DNA from: Alkalibacterium sp. AK22 | Lineage (GTDB): Bacteria; Bacillota; Bacilli; Lactobacillales; Carnobacteriaceae_A | Length of the DNA: 64,000 bases | Assembly (NCBI RefSeq): GCF_000585255.1 | Contig: NZ_JANL01000014.1 | Location: forward strand, 38,303-102,302 | Reading direction: 5' to 3' | Shown: positions 56,904 through 64,000 of the stretch, piece by piece | Layout of the letters: each line of letters opens with the position of its first letter | How positions within the stretch are numbered: the first letter of the stretch is position 1 | Translations under genes and position numbers: made by a program | Notes under the pieces: model-generated | The model's input: only the letters and a program-made list of their open reading frames with translations | Databases searched by the model: none | What the model was told of the DNA's origin: nothing

Positions 56904-58295
56904 ATGGCTAAATGGAATCTGAGTGAAATAGCGAAGGCGACGAATGGCGAGGTCGTTTCTAAAGACGGAAAGCTTACAGTAGAAGGAGTCTCATTCGACA
57001 CCCGTACGCTGCAGCCTAATGACCTGTTCATTCCGCTGACTGCTGAGAGAAACGGGCATGATTTTATTGGTGCGGCAATTGAAAAAGGCGCAACTGCCAG
57101 TTTTTGGAGCGATGACTTGAGTAAGGTGCCGGAAGGGTTTCCGGTCATCAAAGTTGCTGACACTGAAAAAGCATTTCAGCTCTTTGCCCAGTATTATCTC
57201 GAGCAAGTAAACCCCAAAGTAGTGGGGGTTACCGGCAGTAATGGCAAGACAACAACCAAGGACATGGTTGCCGCCGTTGCCTCATCAAAGTACAGGACCT
57301 ACAAAACTGTAGGAAATTTCAATAATCATTTGGGATTGCCCTATACAATCTTGAATATGCCTGCTGACACTGAACTGCTGGTTCTGGAAATGGGAATGAG
57401 TGAGCGTGGTGAAATAGAGGTTCTGTCGGCTCTTGCCCAACCAGATATTGCTGTGATCACCATGATTGGAGAGTCACACATTGAATTTCTTGGTTCCCGT
57501 GAAGGGATATCTGAAGCCAAACTGGAAATCGTCAGCGGGATGACCGATGGCGTGCTTATTTATCCAGGAGAGGAACCGCTACTTCAAGACAAGATTGCTG
57601 GTGGCTATGTACAGGATACGGTGAGCAAAATACTCACTTTTGGACGCCATAAAGGGATGACGCTGTATCCGGTGGAGGTTGAGGCTAGACTCAAACAGAC
57701 GGTCTTTAAAACAAATCAAAAGCCGGACTTGGCATGTACGCTACCCGTCCCTGGAATCTATAATGTGCAAAACGCCTTGGCCGCGGTACTAGTCGGGCAG
57801 GAAATCGGGGTGTCTATCCAGGAGGCTTATCTGCAGCTTGAAAACTTTGAACTGACCAGAGACCGCTTAGAGTGGAAGGTTGGTATTAATCAGTCGGTAC
57901 TGTTAAACGATGCCTACAACGCGAGTCCCTCTTCGATGAAAGCCGTACTGCGATACTTCCAGCAAATCGAGGCGCCGGCAAGAAAAATCGCTGTATTAGG
58001 AGATATTCTGGAGTTGGGTGATTATTCTAAAGTCATGCATGAAAGCCTAAGCGAAGCAGTGGACCTGGAGGCTCTTGATCTGCTTGTTCTTTACGGCGAG
58101 GAAATGAAGGCTCTATATGAGGCACTGCCTGATGACACAAAGGGAAAAGTTAGACATTTTACCGGCGACAAGCAGCCGCTAATCGAGCTTCTTGGTGCTG
58201 AGCTTGAGCCTGAGGATACAGTTTTACTTAAATCCAGCCGGAGCACGGGCATGCTGGAAGTTGTGTCGGAGTTAAGTCTGAAGGCAGAGAGTTAA
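56904..58295 (+). CDS. murF: UDP-N-acetylmuramoyl-tripeptide-D-alanyl-D-alanine ligase
   Basis: Adds the Ddl product to the cell-wall precursor. About 463 residues; VSFDTRTLQPNDLFIPL, ATP loop GVTGSNGKTTTKDMVAAV near 109-126, NNHLGLPYTIL, EMGMSERGEI, and DAYNASPSSMKAVL. ATG at 56904 is slightly better spaced from GGAGAG than ATG 56901. It lies 37 nt after ddl in one operon. Confidence 0.95.
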   Translation: MAKWNLSEIAKATNGEVVSKDGKLTVEGVSFDTRTLQPNDLFIPLTAERNGHDFIGAAIEKGATASFWSDDLSKVPEGFPVIKVADTEKAFQLFAQYYLEQVNPKVVGVTGSNGKTTTKDMVAAVASSKYRTYKTVGNFNNHLGLPYTILNMPADTELLVLEMGMSERGEIEVLSALAQPDIAVITMIGESHIEFLGSREGISEAKLEIVSGMTDGVLIYPGEEPLLQDKIAGGYVQDTVSKILTFGRHKGMTLYPVEVEARLKQTVFKTNQKPDLACTLPVPGIYNVQNALAAVLVGQEIGVSIQEAYLQLENFELTRDRLEWKVGINQSVLLNDAYNASPSSMKAVLRYFQQIEAPARKIAVLGDILELGDYSKVMHESLSEAVDLEALDLLVLYGEEMKALYEALPDDTKGKVRHFTGDKQPLIELLGAELEPEDTVLLKSSRSTGMLEVVSELSLKAES

Positions 58296-58610
58296 AACGT
58301 ATTCATTTTATTCAGCCGTGAAAACGAGTTGAAAACAACTGGTTCTCGTGGTAAGATAACATCTGGAATGAAGCGCACAGTTCGTTTAGTGGACAGATAG
58401 TCTGTCCGTATAAGATTTTTTAATTAAATACTGAGTCAAGTTGATTATAAACCCTGGTGTATCGCATCGTAAGTGAGTGACGAACGCTAGGGTCTTTATT
58501 TGAACAAACATTTTCTGCATCAGATACTGGATGTTTTTCTCTTTTTAGAGAACGATACCTTGGCTCGCAGACGAACGACCGCTAAGGAAAATATTAGGAG
58601 GAAACATTCT
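58296..58610. other. 315-bp leader region of cshA
   Basis: No gene is supported. A hairpin at about 58451-58488 (ACCCTGGTG against CGCTAGGGT with wobbles, inner TCGT/ACGA) is followed by CTTTATTT and could be a weak terminator of the murF operon or an attenuator. A further stretch of about 110 nt leads to AGGAGG at 58596-58601. Confidence 0.5.
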
Positions 58611-60080
58611 TTGAAGTTTAACGAATTAGATTTACTACCAGAACTACTCAAATCCATCCAGACGATGGGATTTGAAGAAACCACCCCAATCCAGGCGCAG
58701 ACAATCCCGCTGGCACTTGAAGGCAAGGATGTTATTGGTCAGGCACAGACAGGTACCGGTAAAACCGCTGCCTTCGGTCTGCCAATGCTGCAGAAGATTG
58801 ACACAAGCAACCGCAACGTACAAGGGTTGGTTATTGCACCGACTCGTGAACTGGCCATCCAGACTCAAGAAGAACTTTTCCGTTTAAGTAAAGACAAGCG
58901 TGTGAAAGTTACTTGTGTATATGGTGGAGCAGACATCAGCCGCCAAATCAAGCAGATTAAAGGTGGAGCTCAAATCGTTGTCGGAACACCGGGACGTATG
59001 CTTGACCATATTCGCCGTAAAACATTGAAGCTGAACCAAGTTGAAACGCTTGTACTTGATGAAGCAGACGAAATGCTGAACATGGGATTCATTGAAGACA
59101 TCGAGACCATCATCAAGGAAGTTCCAGATGAGCGCCAGACTCTGCTCTTCTCGGCAACAATGCCTGATCCAATTAAACGTATCGGTGAACGCTTTATGCA
59201 AAACCCTGAATTGGTTCGCATTAAGACAAAAACCTTGTCTGCGGCAACGATTCAGCAGTTTTATACTAAAGCACGCGACAACGAGAAGTTTGATATTATG
59301 ACTCGTCTGCTGGATGTGCAAAATCCAAAATCAGCCATCGTCTTCGGCCGTACTAAGCGTCGTGTTGATGAATTGGCCAAAGGGCTGGAAATGCGTGGAT
59401 ACGTAGCTGAAGGAATCCATGGAGACCTTTCTCAAGGCAAGCGTATGAGCGTATTAAAAGACTTTAAAAAAGGAAATATCGATATTCTGGTTGCGACAGA
59501 TGTAGCTGCCCGTGGACTGGACGTCAGCGGCCTGTCTCATGTTTACAACTTTGATATCCCGCAGGATCCTGAAAGTTATGTCCACCGTATCGGACGTACC
59601 GGCCGTGCTGGAGAAGAAGGGGTATCTGTAACCTTTGTGACGCCTCATGAAATGGGTTACCTGCATACAATCGAGAAACTGACGAAACAGACCATGTCTG
59701 CTTTGCGACCGCCTACCAATGATGAGGCGCTAGAAAGCCAGTTGAAGTCAGCGATGGATGATATTCAAGAAATGATTGACGATAACGGTCTGGAGAGATA
59801 CGAGAACGCAGCTGATAAACTGCTTGGTTCTTATTCAGCTGAAGATTTGGCAGCTGCTTTGATCAAGACGATGGTTAAGGATTCTACAGAGATCCCTGTC
59901 AAAATTACACCTCAGCGTCCGCTTCCAAACAAGCACGGCCGTGGTGGAAAAGGCAAAGGTAAAGGTAATTACTCGCATAACCGTAAAGGTAAAGGCGGGA
60001 ACCGTAACTATAAAGGCAAAGGCCGCTCTGGAGATAACAGAGGTAAACGCTCAAACAGCCGTCGTTCAAGCAACAGCTGA
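58611..60080 (+). CDS. cshA: DEAD-box RNA helicase CshA
   Basis: RNA helicase of the degradosome and cold response. 489 residues from a TTG start with AGGAGG 9 nt upstream; the long upstream frame is leader. Motifs in order: Q motif [13 protein letters not shown], motif [35 protein letters not shown], and [10 protein letters not shown]. The C-terminal 50 residues are a basic KGKG/RG-rich RNA-binding tail. It lies in the usual ddl-murF-cshA-acpS order. Confidence 0.95.
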   Translation: MKFNELDLLPELLKSIQTMGFEETTPIQAQTIPLALEGKDVIGQAQTGTGKTAAFGLPMLQKIDTSNRNVQGLVIAPTRELAIQTQEELFRLSKDKRVKVTCVYGGADISRQIKQIKGGAQIVVGTPGRMLDHIRRKTLKLNQVETLVLDEADEMLNMGFIEDIETIIKEVPDERQTLLFSATMPDPIKRIGERFMQNPELVRIKTKTLSAATIQQFYTKARDNEKFDIMTRLLDVQNPKSAIVFGRTKRRVDELAKGLEMRGYVAEGIHGDLSQGKRMSVLKDFKKGNIDILVATDVAARGLDVSGLSHVYNFDIPQDPESYVHRIGRTGRAGEEGVSVTFVTPHEMGYLHTIEKLTKQTMSALRPPTNDEALESQLKSAMDDIQEMIDDNGLERYENAADKLLGSYSAEDLAAALIKTMVKDSTEIPVKITPQRPLPNKHGRGGKGKGKGNYSHNRKGKGGNRNYKGKGRSGDNRGKRSNSRRSSNS

Positions 60081-60110
60081 CAATAGAGCCAGATTCTCTT
60101 TGCATTGTAC

Positions 60111-60161
60111 CAGCCGAAAGACTCTTTTCCGTTAGGGAGAGAGTCTTTTGGCTGATTTTTA
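60111..60161 (+). terminator. Terminator after cshA
   Basis: CAGCCGAAAGACTCTT pairs with AGAGTCTTTTGGCTG, with one wobble, followed by ATTTTT. Confidence 0.85.
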
Positions 60162-60255
60162 TTAAAAAGATAATAAATGACATTTATAATTTTATCTGTT
60201 AACATAATACAGTAGTTGAATGGCCATAAGAATACTGGAGAGTTGAGGAATCAGG

Positions 60256-60609
60256 ATGATTGTTGGTATAGGACTGGATGTTGTCGATGTCGAACGGATC
60301 AGTAAAGCGTACATAAAAAGAGAAACATTCGCTCGCCGGGTTCTGACAGACAATGAGCTTGCCTTGTTCGACGCGTTGCAGGGTACGCGCAAGATAGAGT
60401 TTTTATCCGGTCGGTTTTCGGCTAAAGAAGCTTTTTCAAAAGCAATGGGAACCGGTATCGGGAAAATAACTTTTTTGGATATCGAAATAATGCCAGATAA
60501 ACTGGGGAAGCCGGTCGTGACCAAAAGTCCGTTTACGGGGAGCGCGTGGGTATCGATATCTCACACAAAGGCCATTGCGATTGCACAAGTGATATTGGAA
60601 GATAAATAA
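60256..60609 (+). CDS. acpS: Holo-[acyl-carrier-protein] synthase
   Basis: Attaches 4'-phosphopantetheine to ACP. 117 residues; VGIGLDVVDVERI with the metal Asp and FLSGRFSAKEAFSKAMGTG with the metal Glu and Lys. Length and both motifs are canonical. In relatives acpS is followed by alr; here mazE follows, and alr is missing. Confidence 0.95.
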   Translation: MIVGIGLDVVDVERISKAYIKRETFARRVLTDNELALFDALQGTRKIEFLSGRFSAKEAFSKAMGTGIGKITFLDIEIMPDKLGKPVVTKSPFTGSAWVSISHTKAIAIAQVILEDK

Positions 60610-60811
60610 CTGTTGTTTCTGAATTTATGTTTTTCGAGTCAAAGAATTGTCACAAAAATAGGTTCAATTTGAGTGCCTTTCATGATAAACTAACAGTCAA
60701 AGGGTTAATTCTGGAAATTCTTATGGTTGAATCATTCATTTAGCTTCTGACTGTGTTGGTAAAGAAGCTGGATTGCCAGTTTATCACGTGACGATTTTGG
60801 AGGGCGTATTC

Positions 60812-61063
60812 ATGAAAACACAAGACAACAGGAAGTTAGTCATTGAACTAGAACCGTCAGTATACGAAGAAATCGAAGAGTACTGCACAGAAGCAGATAT
60901 GGAAAAGTCGGAACTGATGTCCGACTGCATCCAATGCTATGTCAAGGAAACGATGAATAAAATGGATGCCATGAGGAAAGGGTATGCAGAAATGGGTCAC
61001 ATCAATTTGGAGATTTGCTCTGAATTTGACGGGTGCGAAAGCGAAGCGCATACTCATATCTGA
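60812..61063 (+). CDS. mazE: MazE-like antitoxin
   Basis: 83 residues from ATG 60812, with GGAGGGC upstream. The first half is a ribbon-helix-helix-like DNA-binding segment (LVIELEPSVYEEIEEYCTEADMEKSELMSDCI) and the rest is acidic and probably disordered, as in EndoAI of Bacillus. It precedes mazF by 72 nt. It should neutralise the MazF RNase and repress the operon. Confidence 0.8.
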   Translation: MKTQDNRKLVIELEPSVYEEIEEYCTEADMEKSELMSDCIQCYVKETMNKMDAMRKGYAEMGHINLEICSEFDGCESEAHTHI

Positions 61064-61135
61064 TGAAAAACGATTGCAGGTTGTTTTTCTGAAATGATTA
61101 TCTGATCCAAGGGGCTCCTTCAAGGAGGAAAGCCT

Positions 61136-61492
61136 GTGGTTAAACGTGGAGATATTTTTTATGCAGATTTGTCCCCTGTAGTTGGGTCAGAACAGGGTGG
61201 GATGCGCCCCGTCCTGATTGTACAAAATAATGTGGGCAATAAATACAGTCCGACAGTGATTGTCGCGGCTATTACGACAAAAATCGAAAAAGGTAAAATG
61301 CCGACGCACGTGGAAGTCAGCTCAAAGCAAGGGCTGGAAAAAAATTCTGTTATCTTACTGGAACAGATTCGGACAATCGACAAGCAGCGGCTTAAAGACC
61401 AAGTGACGAAGCTGGATCATGAAACGATGGAAAAGGTCGACCAAGCCTTGGCAATTAGTGTTGGACTGTCCAATAAATATAAACATATTTAA
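61136..61492 (+). CDS. mazF: MazF/EndoA-family endoribonuclease toxin
   Basis: 118 residues from [33 protein letters not shown] holds the catalytic Arg, and [15 protein letters not shown] the Thr/Ser of the RNase site; [11 protein letters not shown] is also conserved. Very close to Bacillus NdoA, which cuts at UACAU. The toxin is intact and paired with an antitoxin, in its usual chromosomal place. Confidence 0.94.
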   Translation: MVKRGDIFYADLSPVVGSEQGGMRPVLIVQNNVGNKYSPTVIVAAITTKIEKGKMPTHVEVSSKQGLEKNSVILLEQIRTIDKQRLKDQVTKLDHETMEKVDQALAISVGLSNKYKHI

Positions 61493-61509
61493 GCGAATAG
61501 ATACTTAGA

Positions 61510-61548
61510 AAAGAAGGCTGAGGCTGCCAAGCCCGGCCTTCTTTTTAT
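61510..61548 (+). terminator. Terminator after mazF
   Basis: AGAAGGC...GCCTTCTTTTT, with GGCT/AGCC inside. The T-run runs into the -35 of the queT promoter. Confidence 0.85.
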
Positions 61549-61576
61549 TGTAAACACAAAGTATGCGTGCTATACT
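61548..61576 (+). promoter_or_regulatory. Sigma-A promoter of queT
   Basis: TTGTAA, 17-nt spacer, TATACT. The start would be near 61583, before the preQ1 aptamer. Confidence 0.7.
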
Positions 61577-61597
61577 ATTTTTCGTTGTGTCCGACAA

Positions 61598-61640
61598 CCG
61601 TGGTTCGCAAGTGCCAACCCACGATATAAAAACTAGGAGG
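61598..61640 (+). ncRNA. PreQ1-I riboswitch
   Basis: Stem CGTGG/CCACG (61599-61603 and 61619-61623) encloses TTCGCAAGTGCCAAC, similar to the TTCGCA...AACCCC loop of class-I preQ1 aptamers, and is followed by the A-rich tail ATATAAAAACTAGG, which runs into the AGGAGG. Ligand binding would bury the ribosome binding site, so control of queT is translational. It is just upstream of a queuosine-precursor transporter gene. Confidence 0.8.
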
Positions 61641-61649
61641 AATTATAGT

Positions 61650-62144
61650 ATGAAAACAAAACAATGGGTATTGAATGGAATTATAGGGGCTTTGTACGCA
61701 GCCATCACCTTGCCGTTTGCCCCGCTGGCATTTGGAGCTGTGCAGTTCCGCTTTGCTGAAATGCTGAATCACTTGGCTGTGTTTAACAAGAAATATGCTT
61801 ATGGTGTCACTGCTGGAGTTATTTTGACTAATCTTATTCTCTCGCCTTTTGGCATATATGACTGGATTCTTGGTGTAGGTCACACAATTGTCTCTTTTCT
61901 AGTGTTTTTCACGCTGACCCGCCATATCAAGTCTCCGGTAAAGAAAATGGTCATCAATGCGTTGGTCTTTTCAGTGTTTAGCTTTATGATTGCCTTGATG
62001 CTTTTACTGATTGGAGCAGAAGCTGTCTTCTGGTATACGTATCTGACTGTTTTTCTAGGCCAGTTCGCAACCATGATGCTGGGAATACCGGTTATTTTAC
62101 TTCTGGACAAATCAGTCAATTTTAGGAAACAAATGGAAAGCTGA
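61650..62144 (+). CDS. queT: QueT, ECF-type queuosine-precursor transporter S component
   Basis: 164 residues with about five or six helices: GIIGALYAAITLPFAPLAFGAVQFRFAEML is diagnostic of QueT, and NLILSPFGIYDWILG follows. ATG at 61650 with TAGGAGG. It lies under a preQ1 riboswitch and needs the shared ECF module. No queuosine synthesis genes are adjacent, which fits salvage. Confidence 0.94.
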   Translation: MKTKQWVLNGIIGALYAAITLPFAPLAFGAVQFRFAEMLNHLAVFNKKYAYGVTAGVILTNLILSPFGIYDWILGVGHTIVSFLVFFTLTRHIKSPVKKMVINALVFSVFSFMIALMLLLIGAEAVFWYTYLTVFLGQFATMMLGIPVILLLDKSVNFRKQMES

Positions 62145-62172
62145 TCACAAGCGTCCTGGCTAATAGTGAAAC

Positions 62173-62230
62173 AAAAAAAGCAGTACTCCCGAGAGACAGG
62201 CCAAACCTGTCCGGGACGTACTGCTTTTTT
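62173..62230. terminator. Bidirectional terminator between queT and the CBS gene
   Basis: AAAAAAGCAGTAC and GTACTGCTTTTTT with inner GACAGG/CCTGTC. The genes are convergent. Confidence 0.9.
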
Positions 62231-62231
62231 G

Positions 62232-62870
62232 TTAATCATTGTGAAGATCTTCAATTTGGACCACTTTATAGCCTTTGCGGTCCAGTGACCGGGATACTTC
62301 ATCGACCGTTTCCTGGGTCAGTCCAGGCTCAAGAGTCATAATGATCCGTCTGACCATGTTTTCTCTTTGGACATCGAGTGTAATACAACTCATAATCGAG
62401 CAGTGGCGGTTGATCAGCTTGGAGATGTTAGCCAAATCTCCACGTTCGCCTGGAGATGCAATAGTAAGGACAAAGCTTCCCTGATCCAGACTCCATGACT
62501 GTTGAAGCAAATCAATCAGTGTGCTGTGTGTCAGGATACCGTAGAAGTGGTTGTTCTCATCGAGAACAGTGATGTACGGCAGGTCCTTGATCATGAAAAA
62601 TATTTTGAAAAAAGACGAATTGATGTGCACGTACTTAGTTGCGTTCTTCAGCAAGTGGGTTACAGGCAAGTTCATATCGCCGCCGTTCGCTTTATGTCTG
62701 TAGATGTGCATTTTGTAGATGTTACCGCGGAAAATCTTGCCGCTTTGATCCAATACAGGGACGCAGCGGAAGCCGGTTTCTTCCAGTAATTTGATAGCCT
62801 CTTCCAAAGTGGCAGTTTCCGGTATAGTTGTGACATTGCTGCCCGGAATCGATAATTGTCTAATCAGCAT
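62232..62870 (-). CDS. CBS-pair protein with C-terminal ACT-like domain (AcuB/CbpB-like)
   Basis: 212 residues. Two CBS motifs (TIPETATLEEAIKLLEETGFRCVPVLD near 14-41 and the block ending PYITVLDENNHFYGILTHSTLI), then an ACT-like part FVLTIASPGERGDLANISKLINR. Similar Lactobacillales proteins bind adenine nucleotides, some c-di-AMP; that is family knowledge, not shown here. It has no partner gene in the window. Confidence 0.8.
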   Translation of the reverse strand: MLIRQLSIPGSNVTTIPETATLEEAIKLLEETGFRCVPVLDQSGKIFRGNIYKMHIYRHKANGGDMNLPVTHLLKNATKYVHINSSFFKIFFMIKDLPYITVLDENNHFYGILTHSTLIDLLQQSWSLDQGSFVLTIASPGERGDLANISKLINRHCSIMSCITLDVQRENMVRRIIMTLEPGLTQETVDEVSRSLDRKGYKVVQIEDLHND

Positions 62871-62996
62871 ATTGTTAATGGGCTCCTTCTCATCTGGTTT
62901 TTCGTGTTTTCACATTTTAATTATAACAGAATCAGCCTTGGTTAAGTAGACCAATCAGTGTAAAATAAAGGAAATAAAGGAAACGAGGGTAAGCAT

Positions 62997-63701
62997 GTGT
63001 ATAAACGCAATGAAATGATGGATAGACCAGTAATCAATGAAAAAGTAAGGGATTATTTAAGAAGCGAACAAAAGCAGTTGAGTGGCCCGCTTGGTGAAAT
63101 TGAGCAATGGGCCAACGAACGTCGGGTACCTGTCATTCCTCACGAAACGGTCGTCTATTTCAAATGGCTGCTGCCACTGCTTAAGCCGCAGCAGGTGCTT
63201 GAAATCGGTACAGCTATCGGTTTTTCAGCTGGTCTGATGGCTGAGTGCATGAATGACCAAGGTCATATCATTACTATAGAAAGAAACCCGGACATGATCA
63301 CCAAAGCAGTTGAGAATTTCAAAAAGTTGGGGATAGAAGACAGGGTTACTCTGTTGGAAGGGCAAGCCCAGGACCTGATGGAAACAATCGCATCGGATTC
63401 AATTGACTTTCTTTTTATGGACAGTGCTAAAGCCAAGTACTATTCTTTTTTCCCTGAATGCTTCCGGGTACTGAAAAAGGGCGGGGTATTGGCTGTGGAT
63501 GACGTACTTCAGGGAGGAACTATTTTGGATGACTCTCAGGATGTACCTAAAAGAAGAAGAAAAATTCACCTCAAGTTGAATGCGTTTCTTGATGTGGTTC
63601 TGACTCATCCTGCGCTGGATGCTTCAATCATTCCGGTAGGAGATGGCCTGCTGCTGATTACGAAGCGCAAAGATGCTGACTTTAGCTTTATGAAGGAGTA
63701 G
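62997..63701 (+). CDS. trmR: tRNA 5-hydroxyuridine methyltransferase TrmR-like (O-methyltransferase)
   Basis: 234 residues of the class-I O-methyltransferase family 3. The SAM motif is VLEIGTAIGFSAGLMAE near 67-83; IERNPDM, LFMDSAKAKYYSFFPE (metal Asp) and AVDDVLQGG follow. Closest known relatives in Gram-positives are YrrM/TrmR, which methylate ho5U34 in tRNA. The start is GTG at 62997; an ATG two bases before is out of frame. Catechol methyltransferase activity cannot be excluded. Confidence 0.82.
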   Translation: MYKRNEMMDRPVINEKVRDYLRSEQKQLSGPLGEIEQWANERRVPVIPHETVVYFKWLLPLLKPQQVLEIGTAIGFSAGLMAECMNDQGHIITIERNPDMITKAVENFKKLGIEDRVTLLEGQAQDLMETIASDSIDFLFMDSAKAKYYSFFPECFRVLKKGGVLAVDDVLQGGTILDDSQDVPKRRRKIHLKLNAFLDVVLTHPALDASIIPVGDGLLLITKRKDADFSFMKE

Positions 63702-63771
63702 GTAGGAAAAGGCGGTTAAGTCTGCATTCAAGGTATGTGAATAGTAGGTTGAAAAAGTTGAAACAAAACTG

Positions 63772-63800
63772 TTGACGGGCGTAAGGAATCCTGGTATAGT
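63772..63800 (+). promoter_or_regulatory. Promoter 1 of a probable rrn array
   Basis: TTGACG, 17-nt spacer, TATAGT. First of three strong promoter signals in 220 bp. Confidence 0.65.
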
Positions 63801-63891
63801 TATTTCTGTTGCTGATTAACGGCGACCGGTGATTCCTAAACGACTCAACAAATTGTCTGATAAGAACAAAAAACTTTTTTTCAGAAAGTTG

Positions 63892-63920
63892 TTGACATCG
63901 AATTGAAATCAGTGTAATAT
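63892..63920 (+). promoter_or_regulatory. Promoter 2 of a probable rrn array
   Basis: TTGACA, 17-nt spacer, TAATAT, preceded by AAAAAACTTTTTTTCAGAAAGTTG-type A/T tracts as in rRNA promoters of lactobacilli. Confidence 0.75.
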
Positions 63921-63987
63921 TATAAAAGTCAGCTCGAACAAAACGCTTCAAACAAAGAAAAGAAGTTAAAAAACTTTTAAAAAGTTG

Positions 63988-63993
63988 TTGACA
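63988..63993 (+). promoter_or_regulatory. -35 element of a third promoter at the window edge
   Basis: TTGACA within AAAGTTGTTGACA, which repeats the same 13 bases at 63885-63897. The -10 lies beyond the window. Confidence 0.6.
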
Positions 63994-64000
63994 AGCAATC

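Noticed and set aside
63688..63951. 87-codon minus-strand frame at the right end
   Set aside because: Overlaps the tandem promoters and has no ribosome binding site.

Overview
The window reads as a low-to-moderate GC Gram-positive chromosome from the order Lactobacillales, most like Carnobacteriaceae (for example Alkalibacterium, Marinilactibacillus or Trichococcus). Support: strong AGGAGG ribosome binding sites with frequent TTG/GTG starts, gene orders typical of the group (rpoE-pyrG-fba...murZ-rho-rpmE2; ddl-murF-cshA-acpS-mazEF), D-lactate dehydrogenase, LicT/RAT beta-glucoside control, WalR-, CcpA-, Rex- and LexA-like sites, and very acidic surface regions in the secreted lipoprotein. The genus is inference. 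No phage, insertion sequence, CRISPR array or tRNA was recognised; most of it is ordinary chromosome.

Layout. 1-2888: end of a purine operon (purK, purB), then D-lactate dehydrogenase. 2889-7823: a beta-glucoside operon (licT-bglP-bglA) with a cre site over the promoter and two RAT antiterminator/terminator switches. 7859-16157: a degenerate UbiA-like membrane protein, a WalR-box-preceded M23 peptidoglycan hydrolase, a split threonine/serine exporter, RecQ and D-serine ammonia-lyase. 16176-25697: Zn alcohol dehydrogenase with a Rex/cre-type promoter, an unusual cluster of divergent enzyme paralogues (cis-prenyltransferase, guanylate-kinase-like, tiny membrane protein), GMP reductase, PAP2 phosphatase, an FAD oxidase, an amidase and an amidohydrolase. 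25966-32790: a NERD-domain protein, a MetNPQ-type ABC transporter, a 725-bp gene-free stretch with two candidate small RNAs on the minus strand, a DJ-1/PfpI protein, methylglyoxal synthase and alanine dehydrogenase.

33198-38445 is the most interesting part: a folate one-carbon cluster, fhs-fchA-folD-ygfA, followed by a THF riboswitch and an enlarged FolT folate transporter. The FolD here lacks the Lys and Gln needed for cyclohydrolase activity, and a separate FchA-type cyclohydrolase is encoded directly before it, so the bifunctional enzyme seems to have been split between two genes.

38563-44180 (minus strand): SOS-type Y-family polymerase with YolD, Ohr, a HAD phosphatase, an HD-domain phosphohydrolase and LipL. 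44355-64000 (mostly plus strand): rpoE, pyrG with a GGGC-start attenuator, fba, a decayed second copy of the NERD gene, an LLM flavin oxidoreductase/FMN reductase pair, bioY, murZ, rho, rpmE2, ddl, murF, cshA, acpS, mazEF, a preQ1 riboswitch with queT, a CBS/ACT protein and the tRNA methyltransferase trmR. The window ends in a tandem array of strong promoters that looks like the start of an rRNA operon.
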